DNA from: Raskinella chloraquaticus (SeqCode)
GTDB taxonomy: Bacteria; Pseudomonadota; Alphaproteobacteria; Rhizobiales; UBA4765
DNA: 64,000 nt
NCBI GenBank assembly: GCA_002365175.1
Contig: DEZK01000002.1
Location: 1 to 64,000 of the forward strand
Direction: 5' to 3'
Shown: positions 37,429-46,014 of the stretch, piece after piece
How positions within the stretch are numbered: the stretch's first letter is position 1
How the letters are laid out: each line of letters opens with the position of its first letter
Notes under the pieces: generated by a model
What the model saw: only the letters and a program-made list of their open reading frames with translations
The model's database searches: none
Told to the model about the DNA's origin: nothing
Translations under genes and position numbers: made by a program

Positions 37429-38844
37429 TCAGGCAGCGGCTGACAGGGCAGCAGCAAGATTTTCGGCAAGCGCGTCGCTGGCATGGGCAATCGCCGGCCC
37501 GATCAGAATGAGCACAGGTCCGGTAACGTCCTCACGCTTCACCAGCAGGGGCAGATCGCCAAGGGTGCCACGCAGGATGCGTCGACCAGCGCGCCCCGCA
37601 TTCTCGACCGCTACCGCCGGCATCGTGGCGGCAAGACCACCGGCGACCAGCCTGGCGACGGCTTTATCGGCGACGCTTTTGCCCATGTAAAGCGCAATGG
37701 TGGCGCCCGACGCGGCCAGCGCCTCATAGCCCGCCGGTTCCTCACCCTCGGCACCGTGCGCGGTGGCAAAGACGATGTGGGAGGCAACCCCGCGCAGGGT
37801 CAGCGGAATATGGCTGTCAGCGGCGGCGGCGAGCGCTGCCGTGATGCCTGGCACGATTTCGAAGCGAATGGCCGCTTCACGCAGCGCCGCGATCTCTTCG
37901 CCGACGCGCCCGAACACCAGCGGATCGCCCGCCTTGAGGCGCACCACCCTATGGCCTTCGCCCGCAAGGCGCACGAGGAGCGCATTGATCTCGTCCTGCG
38001 GCATTGAATGGCGGCCCTTGCGCTTGCCAACCGACAGCCGCTCGGCATCGCGCCGGCCCATCGCCAGCACCGCTTCAGGCACCAGCGCGTCATAGACAAT
38101 CACATCGGCCGATTGCAGCAGACGATGGGCGCGCAGCGTCAGCAGGTCTTCCGCGCCCGGACCGGCTCCGACCAGATAGACGATGCCGCGTGCGGGCGCG
38201 AGGCTTGCCTCCCTGAGGCCCTGCAAGGCAAGAATGCGCGCCTGCTCGTCATGGCCATCGAGCGCCAGGCGGCCGGCCTCACCGTCAAATATCCAGGCCC
38301 AGAATTTGCGACGCGATGCGCTGTCGTGAAGCGTCGTCATCACGGCTGTACGGATGGCTTGCGCGAGGGCGCCGAGGCGTCCGAATTGCGGCGGCAGGGC
38401 TGCCTCGATGAGCGCCCGCACGCGCTGCGCTAGAACGGGCGCGAAGCCATCGCTTGAAATAGCTACCGCAATCGGTGCGCGATCAACAATCGCCGGAACA
38501 GCAAAATCAGACAGGTGCGGGCGATCAACGACGTTAACCGGCACGCCACAGGCGCGCGTCATGGCGGACAGCGCAGCGTCCTGCTGTTCATCACCGCTGG
38601 CGATGAAAACAAGTGCTGCACCCTTGATCAGGCACGGACAAAGACCGAGAGCCACCTGCTCGACCTCGTGCTCGGCAATGAAGGCTGCAAGGTCAGCCGC
38701 AGGACAGGCCGAGATCAGCCGCAGCCGCGCCCTCGAGCGCACCAGGAGACGCAGTTTCTGCAACGCCTGGGCGCCATCGCCGACGACAAGCACGATGCGC
38801 CCGTCGACGTCATAGGAGACCGGAAAAAATCGCAGCTTCGCCAC
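37429..38844 (-). CDS. cysG: Siroheme synthase CysG (trifunctional)
   Basis: About 471 aa. The N-terminal domain (KLRFFPVSYDVDGRIVLVVGDGAQALQKLRLL) is the precorrin-2 dehydrogenase/ferrochelatase; its glycine loop reads GDGAQALQK where GGGxVAxRK is usual. The C-terminal domain (VYLVGAGPGAEDLLTLRAHRLLQSADVIVYDALV) is uroporphyrinogen-III methyltransferase, with VRLKAGDPLVFGR. It supplies siroheme to the reductase two genes on. Start GTG 38844 is chosen for GGGAGG just upstream and a family-typical N-terminus; the frame is open to a TTG at 38919. Confidence 0.92.
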   Translation of the reverse strand: MAKLRFFPVSYDVDGRIVLVVGDGAQALQKLRLLVRSRARLRLISACPAADLAAFIAEHEVEQVALGLCPCLIKGAALVFIASGDEQQDAALSAMTRACGVPVNVVDRPHLSDFAVPAIVDRAPIAVAISSDGFAPVLAQRVRALIEAALPPQFGRLGALAQAIRTAVMTTLHDSASRRKFWAWIFDGEAGRLALDGHDEQARILALQGLREASLAPARGIVYLVGAGPGAEDLLTLRAHRLLQSADVIVYDALVPEAVLAMGRRDAERLSVGKRKGRHSMPQDEINALLVRLAGEGHRVVRLKAGDPLVFGRVGEEIAALREAAIRFEIVPGITAALAAAADSHIPLTLRGVASHIVFATAHGAEGEEPAGYEALAASGATIALYMGKSVADKAVARLVAGGLAATMPAVAVENAGRAGRRILRGTLGDLPLLVKREDVTGPVLILIGPAIAHASDALAENLAAALSAAA

Positions 38845-39021
38845 CCGTCCTCCCACGTCCTCGCGATTGATCAAGCTGTCCACGCCGCTGATTATGTTCC
38901 GCAACGAGCGCCGGCTCAAGGGCTTTCGCTGACAAAAGAATGAGCATCGTCGGAACGGGCTGGTTATAGAACAAAATTTCGATCTGTGTTGGAACGGAGA
39001 ATAAACTTATCTCTTGCTGCG

Positions 39022-39780
39022 TCAGGCAAAGCGTTTAAGGGAAACTCCTTCCGTTACCAGGCGCGCCCGCACGGCTTGGGCCATGGCGATGGCGCCGGGG
39101 CTGTCGCTGTGAATACAGATGGTATCAACACCTGCCTTCAATATTTTTCCCGAGGCGGCGATGATCGCCTTGTCAGCCACCATCCGCCACGCCCGCTCAG
39201 CGACGACAGCGGGATCATGCAGGACCGAGCCCGGCTTTTGGCGCGACATCAGCGTGCCGTCATCTTCATAGGCGCGATCGGCAAATACCTCGCGCGCCAG
39301 CATGAGGCCTGAGGCTTCGCCGGCTCTTTCAATCTGCGACAGCGGCAGGACCACCAGCTTGAGCGAGGGATCGACCGCCTTGACCGCGTTCGCAACGGCG
39401 CGCGCCACCGGCGCTTCGACATAGGACATGTTGCCGAGCGCCCCATGCGCCTTCACATGCGTCACCTTCGCGCCCGCCATGGTGGCGATCGCCTGCAGGG
39501 CGCCGATCTGGTAGGCGACCATGGTTTCGATCTCGCTTTCGCTGAGGCCGATCATCGCGCGCCGCCCGAACCCCTGGAGGTCACGCAGGCCAGGATGGGC
39601 GCCAATGCCCACACCACGCGCTTTGGCAAGCCTCACCGTTTTCAGCATCACCTGATCATCGCCGCCGTGAAAGCCACAGGCGATATTGGCGCTGGTGACG
39701 ATATCGAGCATGGCGGCATCATCCGCCATGGTCCACGGGCCGAAGCTTTCGCCCATATCGCTATTGAGATCGACCTGCAT
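39022..39780 (-). CDS. pxpA: 5-oxoprolinase subunit A
   Basis: A 252-aa LamB/YcsF family protein: VDLNSDMGESFG at the N-terminus, ANIACGFHGGDDQVM, GAHPGLRDLQGFGRR, and CIHSDSPGA at the end. With PxpB and PxpC it forms the ATP-dependent prokaryotic 5-oxoprolinase, turning pyroglutamate into glutamate. ATG 39780 lies 10 bases after pxpC. Last gene of a pxpB-pxpC-pxpA operon. Confidence 0.95.
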   Translation of the reverse strand: MQVDLNSDMGESFGPWTMADDAAMLDIVTSANIACGFHGGDDQVMLKTVRLAKARGVGIGAHPGLRDLQGFGRRAMIGLSESEIETMVAYQIGALQAIATMAGAKVTHVKAHGALGNMSYVEAPVARAVANAVKAVDPSLKLVVLPLSQIERAGEASGLMLAREVFADRAYEDDGTLMSRQKPGSVLHDPAVVAERAWRMVADKAIIAASGKILKAGVDTICIHSDSPGAIAMAQAVRARLVTEGVSLKRFA

Positions 39781-39790
39781 GGCGTTGTCC

Positions 39791-40810
39791 TCACGGGTTG
39801 TCGGTTTGCGCATCAACCGCCTGGCCGGCAAGATTGGCGGCAAGCAGCGCCTCGGCGGAGATCGTCCAGTCATGGGCATCGCCGACGTGCGCTGGCAAGT
39901 CGCCGAGCGCTGCGGCAAAGGCTCGGCTGGCCGTCTGCGCTTCGGCAACGCTCACCGCCTTGAAGCGCACCGCGCCGCCTGCCGGTATCTGGGCAAAGCG
40001 GTGAAGATCGCAAGAAAGGATAACAGCGATTTTAGGATAGCCGCCGGTGGTGCCACGGTCCGCCAGCAACACCAGCGGCTGGCCATTGCCCGGCACCTGG
40101 ATGGCGCCATTGGTGATGCCGTCGGATACGATGTTGTGACCTTTGGCGTGGGCAAGCGGCGGACCTTCGAGGCGATAGCCCATGCGGTCAGAGGTGGCGG
40201 ATATCCTCCACACCGTTTCCTGGAGTGCCGCAATGGCGGCAGGGGTGAAATAATCATCCTGGGGGCCCAGAACAATGCGGATCGGCCCATTATCGGCAGC
40301 GGGCAGCGCCAACCGGCGTTCGCCGGCTGATTGATCGGCATTACCAACCGTCAGAACATCGCCCGAGGCAAGCGCCCGGGGAAAAGGAGCGCCAAGACCA
40401 AGCCGCGCATGGACCGAGAAGCTGCCGAAGATCGGCTCGCCGGCGATCCCGCCCTCCATCGCCAGATAGGAGAAGACCGCGCCCTGCGCCGCCCTGATAT
40501 CAAGCGTTTCCCCATCAGCGATGAGTGCCGTGGAATTAAACGCCAGTGTCCGCCCGTTAATCGACGCCGGGCGGGAGGCGCCACACAGGGCGATCCGCAC
40601 CGCGCCGCCCTCTACTTTGAAGCGGCAGGCAAAGGGGCCGATTTCAATTGCCGGCGCCGTTTGTCTGGAACCGACGAGCGCGTTGGCGGCTGCAAGCGAC
40701 CAGCGGTCAAGCGCGCCCGCAGTCCCAAGCCCATAACGCTGACCACCGAAGCGTCCGAAATCCTGTACGGATGTCACCGGGCCGACCTGAAGCACGCGCA
40801 GCTGGCTCAA
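39791..40810 (-). CDS. pxpC: 5-oxoprolinase subunit C (biotin-dependent carboxyltransferase family)
   Basis: A 339-aa protein with LRVLQVGPVTSVQDFGRFGGQRYGLGTAGALDRWSLAAAN, the PxpC/allophanate-hydrolase-subunit-2 signature, and LLADRGTTGGYPKIAVI near the C-terminus. Acts with PxpB. Start overlaps the pxpB stop by 4 bases. An allophanate hydrolase role is unlikely because pxpA is next to it. Confidence 0.95.
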   Translation of the reverse strand: MSQLRVLQVGPVTSVQDFGRFGGQRYGLGTAGALDRWSLAAANALVGSRQTAPAIEIGPFACRFKVEGGAVRIALCGASRPASINGRTLAFNSTALIADGETLDIRAAQGAVFSYLAMEGGIAGEPIFGSFSVHARLGLGAPFPRALASGDVLTVGNADQSAGERRLALPAADNGPIRIVLGPQDDYFTPAAIAALQETVWRISATSDRMGYRLEGPPLAHAKGHNIVSDGITNGAIQVPGNGQPLVLLADRGTTGGYPKIAVILSCDLHRFAQIPAGGAVRFKAVSVAEAQTASRAFAAALGDLPAHVGDAHDWTISAEALLAANLAGQAVDAQTDNP

Positions 40811-41529
40811 GGCTGCACCTTTTCAGCAATCATCTCGCGTGCAGAAGCGCGCGCCTCAAGGCCAGCAAAGAGATCAGCCGCTATAGGCGCGAACGTCACC
40901 TCATCGCCCGGCTCGACCAGAAACATCGGCTCACGCCCCGGCTGATAGGTGCGCACCGGCGTGCGCCCGAGGAGATGCCAGCCACTGGGGGCGGCCAGAC
41001 ACTGGACACCTGCCTGCACACCGCCAATCGAAATGGTGCCGGCGGGTGTCTCAAGGCGCGGATCGTCGCGGCGCGGGGTGGCGAGTGCCGGATCAAGTCC
41101 GCCCAGATAGGCAAAGCCCGGCATGAAGCCCAGCATATAGACCCGGTAGATGCCGGCGCTGTGGCGGCGGATGACCTCCTCCTCGCGCATATGGTGGCGG
41201 GCGGCAATTTCGGCCAGATCGACGCCATACTCGCCGCCATAGACGACCGGAATGCGCCAGCGCGTGCCGGTTGCGCTATCTGAACCGCTCACGGCGGCAG
41301 CCTCCAGAAGGGCTGCCGACAGGTCGGCGTAGTCGAGGCGGAGCGGGTCATAATGAACGAGAAGCGAGCGATAGGTCGGCACCGTCTCGCTGATGCCCCC
41401 CACGGGGTGCCTGGCCAGATAGGCGTCCAGCGCCAGCACGCGACGATTGAGGGCGGCATCGACCGTATCACCATACTCGATGACCAGCGCCGCATCGCCG
41501 CACGGCTTGATGTGAGGTGGGTTGCTCAT
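40807..41529 (-). CDS. pxpB: 5-oxoprolinase subunit B
   Basis: About 240 aa. KPCGDAALVIEYGD and later HMREEEVIRRHSAGIYRVYMLGFMPGFAYLGGLD with TPAGTISIGGVQAGVQCLAAPSGWHLLGRTP are PxpB/KipI signatures. Works with PxpC on ATP-dependent opening of 5-oxoproline. ATG 41529 (MSNPPHIKPCGD) is chosen over 41535 and 41556. First gene of the pxpBCA operon; a VOC gene ends 33 bases upstream on the same strand. Confidence 0.94.
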   Translation of the reverse strand: MSNPPHIKPCGDAALVIEYGDTVDAALNRRVLALDAYLARHPVGGISETVPTYRSLLVHYDPLRLDYADLSAALLEAAAVSGSDSATGTRWRIPVVYGGEYGVDLAEIAARHHMREEEVIRRHSAGIYRVYMLGFMPGFAYLGGLDPALATPRRDDPRLETPAGTISIGGVQAGVQCLAAPSGWHLLGRTPVRTYQPGREPMFLVEPGDEVTFAPIAADLFAGLEARASAREMIAEKVQP

Positions 41530-41562
41530 GTCCATGACAGCAGCGACTCTATGCATCGTGCT

Positions 41563-42207
41563 TCAGCAGAGCAACCGTGGACCCGCAGGCGTGTCAATGA
41601 CGGCAAGGAGACGGATGACCTGACCTGACCGCAGCGTCGGCCTGGCGCACATGTCGAGCCGATCAATCAAGGCTGAAGCGACGGCGATGGCGGGCGTTTC
41701 AACGATGAGCTGGTTCAGCTTCAGCCCAGCCTCCGCCATGCGAGCCGCTTGCGGCCCAATCAACCCCCAGTCCATCAGATAAGGCGCTGCCCCGTCGAGG
41801 GGCAATGCCCCGTCGGCGGTCACACCGAAATGCCAGACGAGATCACCGCGGCTCGCACGGGTCACCGCACCCAGTACCGGAGCCTCGCGGGCCAGATGCT
41901 CGCTGAGGCGCGGTGTGCGTGCAACATAGGCACGCAAGCGCCGCCCCTCGTCCCAGTCCCGCCTGAGGCGCTGCTGATCGTCAAGGCCAAACCAGCGCGC
42001 ATGAGAAGGCGTTGGTGCGGCGGGGTTGATGGCAAGCACTTCGAGAAAGACGTCGTTGCCGAGCTGGATCAGGCGATTATGGGTCCCCATCAGCGGATGC
42101 TCGCCGCCAGCGCCTGGTGTGACGCCCAGCATGTCCTCGACATGGGCGACGCCCGCCGCGAGCGAGGGGGCGATAATGACAAGATGGTCAAGGGTTGTCT
42201 GCGACAT
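41563..42207 (-). CDS. VOC-superfamily (glyoxalase-like) protein
   Basis: A 214-aa protein with LDHLVIIAPSLAAGVAHVEDMLGVTPGAGGEHPLMGTHNRLIQLGNDVFLEVLAI, the glyoxalase-like-domain pattern (His and Glu metal ligands in each half). Such proteins are widespread and mostly uncharacterised. It lies directly upstream of pxpB and could share its transcript, but it is not known as part of 5-oxoproline metabolism. Confidence 0.85.
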   Translation of the reverse strand: MSQTTLDHLVIIAPSLAAGVAHVEDMLGVTPGAGGEHPLMGTHNRLIQLGNDVFLEVLAINPAAPTPSHARWFGLDDQQRLRRDWDEGRRLRAYVARTPRLSEHLAREAPVLGAVTRASRGDLVWHFGVTADGALPLDGAAPYLMDWGLIGPQAARMAEAGLKLNQLIVETPAIAVASALIDRLDMCARPTLRSGQVIRLLAVIDTPAGPRLLC

Positions 42208-42309
42208 GCCTCATCATTCACGGATTGCCGGCAATGATCAATCGGCGCCCTTTGCTTGAGCGTGCATGGCGGCTATCACTTGGCGCCTGGACGGGCACGG
42301 GAGACGCGC

Positions 42310-43557
42310 ATGCTGATCGGGGTGGTGGCCGATGATATGACAGGGGCGAGCGACGTCGCGCTGATGCTGGCGCGCGGCGGGCTCACCACGGTGCAGACGA
42401 TCGGCGTGCCGCAAGGTGACCTGCCATCGGCGGAGGCGGTGGTGGTCGCCCTCAAATCGCGCACCGCGCCAGTCGAGGACGCGGTTGCGCAGTCGGTTGC
42501 AGCAGCCCGGGCGCTGCGGGCGGCGGGAGCGCAGCGCCTTCTCTTCAAATATTGCTCGACCTTCGATTCGACACCACAGGGCAATATCGGCCCGGTGGCG
42601 GATGCGCTGATGGATGAGGTCGGCGCGGATATCGCCCTCGTCTGCCCTGCCTTTCCGGCGGCGGGGCGCACCATCTATCAGGGCTATCTGTTCGTGAACG
42701 GGGAGCCGCTCAACGAAAGCGCCATGAGGGATCACCCGCTGACCCCCATGCGGGACGCCAGTCTCAGGCGCCTCATGGCCGCCCAAAGCGCCCATCGCGT
42801 CGGCCTGCTCGCTCTCGCAACCATCCGCAAGGGGGCGCAGGCGGCGCGCACGGCGATCGCGGCGCTGAAGCAGGAGGGCTTTCGCTACGCGGTTGCCGAT
42901 GCCATCGATGATGAGGATTTGCGCATTCTGGCCGCCGCCATTTACGATCAGCCGCTCATCACCGGCGGCTCGGGCATCGCCCTTGGGCTGCCGGCGCTGC
43001 TGCGGAAGGGGGCGATGCACACCGCCTCGCCGTTTGACCTGCCCCCCGGCAAGGCAGCAATCCTCGCCGGCAGCTGCTCAGCGATGACGCGGCGCCAGAT
43101 CGCCGCCGCACAAGCAGCCGGCGTGCCGGCGTTTGCAATCGACCCGCTTGCGCTTCCAGGAGGGGAGATCACCGCAGGCACGCTTGCTGAGTTTGCGCTG
43201 GCTGCGCCAAGCCCGGCGCTCATTTACTCCGGGTCCGAACCGGAACGGGTAGCCAAGGTGCAAAGCGTGCTCGGGCGCGAGGCGGCGGGCGCCATGATCG
43301 AGCATCTGCTGGCCGACACCGCCAGACTTCTGGTCGAGCGAGGTGTGACCCGTCTTGTGGTTGCCGGCGGGGAGACGTCAGGCGCGGTGGTGCAGGGGCT
43401 TGGCATCCGGGCGCTCTCCATCGGACCGGAAATCGATCCCGGCGTGCCGTGGATGCGTGTCATCGACGGGCCGGAAGCTGTTCGCGGGCTGACGATCACG
43501 CTCAAATCGGGCAATTTCGGCGCCGAGGATTTCTTCGTGAAGGCGCTGGCGGATTAA
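42310..43557 (+). CDS. otnK: Four-carbon acid sugar kinase, OtnK-like (DUF1537 family)
   Basis: About 415 aa. LIGVVADDMTGASDVALMLARGG is the DUF1537 N-terminal signature; FKYCSTFDSTPQGNIGPVADAL and VVAGGETSGAVVQGLGI are also family-typical. Members phosphorylate 3-oxo-tetronate, D-threonate or D-erythronate. 3-Oxo-tetronate kinase is the closest guess. The usual partner OtnC (class II aldolase-type decarboxylase) is not adjacent, though a class II aldolase lies at 52.5-53.2 kb. Its stop overlaps that of the convergent gabD-like gene. Confidence 0.85.
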   Translation: MLIGVVADDMTGASDVALMLARGGLTTVQTIGVPQGDLPSAEAVVVALKSRTAPVEDAVAQSVAAARALRAAGAQRLLFKYCSTFDSTPQGNIGPVADALMDEVGADIALVCPAFPAAGRTIYQGYLFVNGEPLNESAMRDHPLTPMRDASLRRLMAAQSAHRVGLLALATIRKGAQAARTAIAALKQEGFRYAVADAIDDEDLRILAAAIYDQPLITGGSGIALGLPALLRKGAMHTASPFDLPPGKAAILAGSCSAMTRRQIAAAQAAGVPAFAIDPLALPGGEITAGTLAEFALAAPSPALIYSGSEPERVAKVQSVLGREAAGAMIEHLLADTARLLVERGVTRLVVAGGETSGAVVQGLGIRALSIGPEIDPGVPWMRVIDGPEAVRGLTITLKSGNFGAEDFFVKALAD

Positions 43558-45005
43558 GCCAGCCCGCCGAGGCAGAGATATTTCATGTCGAGATATTCCT
43601 CGACGCCGAACTTCGAGCCCTCGCGGCCAAGGCCTGATTCCTTGACGCCGCCGAAGGGCGCCACCTCGGTGGTGATCATCCCCTCATTGACGCCGACCAT
43701 CCCGTATTTCAACCCGTCCGACACGCGGAAGGCGCGAGCAAGATCGCTGGTGTAGAAATAGGCGGCCAGGCCGTATTCAGTGTCGTTGGCCATGGCAATG
43801 GCCTCCTCTTCGCGCTCAAAGCGAAAGAGGGGCGCGACGGGACCAAAAATTTCCTCGCGCGCCAGTTTCATCTGGGTGGTGACGCCGGTCAGCACGGTCG
43901 GCTCATAGAAGGTGCCGCCCAGGGCATGGGGTTTGCCGCCGGTGGCAATCCGCGCGCCCTTCTCGAGCGCGTCGGCGATCAGCCGCTCCACTTTCGCCAA
44001 GGCCCGCCCGTCGATGAGCGGCCCCTGCTGCGTGCCGGGCTCAAGACCGTTGCCGATCTTCATGCGGGAGGCGGCGGCGGCAAATTTTTCGGCAAAGGCA
44101 TCATAAATGCCCGCCTGCACGAGAAAGCGGTTGGTGCACACGCAGGTCTGGCCAGAATTGCGGTATTTGGCGATCATCGCCCCTTCAACCGCGCGCGCTA
44201 TGTCGGCATCATCAAAAACGATGAAGGGGGCGTTGCCGCCCAGCTCCATGGAGACGCGCTTCACCGTCGCCGCCGATTGTGCCAGCAGCAGCTTGCCAAC
44301 CGCCGTCGAGCCGGTAAACGAGATTTTGCGCACCTGCGGGTTTGACGTCATTTCAGCGCCGATATCGGCCGGCGTTCCGGTGACGATGTTGACGACACCA
44401 GGCGGGATACCGGCCTTCTCCGCCAGGGCGCCCCAGGCAAGGCCTGAATAGGGCGTCAGTTCAGCAGGCTTCACCACCACCGTGCACCCGACCGCCAGCG
44501 CCGGGCCGATTTTGCGCGAGATCATGGAGGATGGAAAATTCCACGGCGTAATCGCCGCCACGACGCCGACTGGCTCGCGCGTGACGAGAATTTTGCGCCC
44601 GGGCCAGGGCGACGGGATGACATCGCCATAGACGCGCTGCGCTTCCTCGGCAAACCAGCGCACATAGGCGGCCGAAAACATCACCTCGCCGCGCGCTTCC
44701 GCCAGCGGTTTTCCCTGCTCGACGGTGAGCAGGGTGCCGAGCCCCTCCACTTCCTGCTCGATCAGATCAGCCAGGCGATGAAGAAGTTTTGCACGCTCTT
44801 TTGCCGTCGTTGCTTTCCACGCGGGCAGGGCCTTGGCTGCAGCCGCGATGGCACGCTTCGTTTCGGTGCGCCCCATATTCGGTACCGTGCCGATGACCTC
44901 GCCGGTGGCGGGGTCGGTGACATTGATCGTTGCGCCGCTGTCGGCGCTCACCCAGTGGCCATCGATCAGGTTGGCTTCGCGCTTGTAATCGAGCTTGTGC
45001 GACAT
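43554..45005 (-). CDS. gabD: NAD(P)-dependent succinate-semialdehyde dehydrogenase family enzyme
   Basis: A 483-aa aldehyde dehydrogenase. Catalytic Cys is in NSGQTCVCTNRFLVQAG and the general-base Glu in SMELGGNAPFIVFDDAD; PWNFPSSMISRKIGPALAVGCTVVVKPAELTP is the cofactor region. It is GabD-like, oxidising succinate semialdehyde, but relatives also act on glutarate semialdehyde and sulfolactaldehyde. It is the last gene of a YeiH-Ldh-GabD operon with an 18-base gap to Ldh, so the aldehyde may not be succinate semialdehyde. Confidence 0.9.
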   Translation of the reverse strand: MSHKLDYKREANLIDGHWVSADSGATINVTDPATGEVIGTVPNMGRTETKRAIAAAAKALPAWKATTAKERAKLLHRLADLIEQEVEGLGTLLTVEQGKPLAEARGEVMFSAAYVRWFAEEAQRVYGDVIPSPWPGRKILVTREPVGVVAAITPWNFPSSMISRKIGPALAVGCTVVVKPAELTPYSGLAWGALAEKAGIPPGVVNIVTGTPADIGAEMTSNPQVRKISFTGSTAVGKLLLAQSAATVKRVSMELGGNAPFIVFDDADIARAVEGAMIAKYRNSGQTCVCTNRFLVQAGIYDAFAEKFAAAASRMKIGNGLEPGTQQGPLIDGRALAKVERLIADALEKGARIATGGKPHALGGTFYEPTVLTGVTTQMKLAREEIFGPVAPLFRFEREEEAIAMANDTEYGLAAYFYTSDLARAFRVSDGLKYGMVGVNEGMITTEVAPFGGVKESGLGREGSKFGVEEYLDMKYLCLGGLA

Positions 45006-45023
45006 GAAAGGCTCCCTGCGAGG

Positions 45024-46013
45024 TTAGATGGCGCGGATGGCGGATATCAGCTGATCATCAATAATCAGGCCTTCGCTCGCGGCGCGCTTGCGCTGCGCCA
45101 TCCGCCGTTCGCCGGGCAGGCGAGCGCCTGGTTCATTATGGATCAAATCCGCCAATTCAGCGACTCGCATCGGCCCGCGCGGCGAGAGGGCCGCCATGTC
45201 AATGGCGATGATCAGCTGGCCGGTGCCGGGCGGTGAGCCCTGATCGTCAAGAAAGGACGTTGCTTCCGAGGCGAAGCGGGCACCGGTGAGAGCTGCGGCG
45301 AGCAGTTCGACCATCAGCGCCAACACGGCCCCCTTGCCCTCTCCCATCGGCTCCATGGTACCGGCAAGCGCCTCGTCGGGGTCGGTGGTTGGACGCCCGT
45401 CGCGGTCGCGAGCCCAGCCTTCGGGCAAGGTGTCACCGCGCTGCTTGGCCGCCATGATGTTACCGCGCGCCACTTTCGACAACGCAAGATCGATGACGAG
45501 GGGCGCACCGCTATGATCGATGCAGGCAAAGGCGATGGGGTTGGTGCCCAGCAGCGCGCGGCGCCCACCGGCTGGCGCCATGGCGCCAGGCGTATTGGCA
45601 AAAAGAAGGGCGGCCAGCCGATGTTCGGCAAGAGCCTCGACGACAAGGCCTGCCGCGCCAGCATGATGGGAACGGGTGATGGCAGCCGCCGCAATGCCCT
45701 GCTGGCGGGCGATGGCCGGCAATTCGGCAACCGCGACGTCAAGCGCCGGATAGGCAAAGCCATGAGCGGCATCAACGCGCAACACGCCAGGCGCCGGGCG
45801 GGTGGCGCGTGGCGTTGCCGCCCCGTCGATCTTGCCTACCCTGACCTGGGCTGCATAACTCGGCAGCCGCGACATGCCGTGACCCTTGAGGCCGTCCGCC
45901 TCGGCAGCGACGAGGGCGCGGGCGACGGTCGCTGCAATCGCCTCGCGACAACCGGCGCGCACGAGCGCCTCGGCAGCAAGCGCACGGGCGCCGGCAATCG
46001 TCAAACGAGCCAT
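45024..46013 (-). CDS. Ldh-family (malate/L-lactate/sulfolactate dehydrogenase type) oxidoreductase
   Basis: A 329-aa protein of the Ldh_2/YlbC/ComC family. ADGLKGHGMSRLPSYAAQVRVGKID and TRSHHAGAAGLVVEALAEH (catalytic His) and LLGTNPIAFACIDHSGAPLVIDLALSKVARGNI are the signatures. Substrates in the family include malate, L-lactate, ureidoglycolate, sulfolactate and cyclic imino acids; sequence alone does not pick one. It lies 1 base from YeiH, so both are surely co-transcribed. Confidence 0.88.
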   Translation of the reverse strand: MARLTIAGARALAAEALVRAGCREAIAATVARALVAAEADGLKGHGMSRLPSYAAQVRVGKIDGAATPRATRPAPGVLRVDAAHGFAYPALDVAVAELPAIARQQGIAAAAITRSHHAGAAGLVVEALAEHRLAALLFANTPGAMAPAGGRRALLGTNPIAFACIDHSGAPLVIDLALSKVARGNIMAAKQRGDTLPEGWARDRDGRPTTDPDEALAGTMEPMGEGKGAVLALMVELLAAALTGARFASEATSFLDDQGSPPGTGQLIIAIDMAALSPRGPMRVAELADLIHNEPGARLPGERRMAQRKRAASEGLIIDDQLISAIRAI

Positions 46014-46014
46014 A

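Noticed and set aside
38920..39021. Promoter for cysG around TTGTTCTATAAC (minus strand)
   Set aside because: A TATAAC-like -10 is present but no matching -35 at the right spacing could be found.
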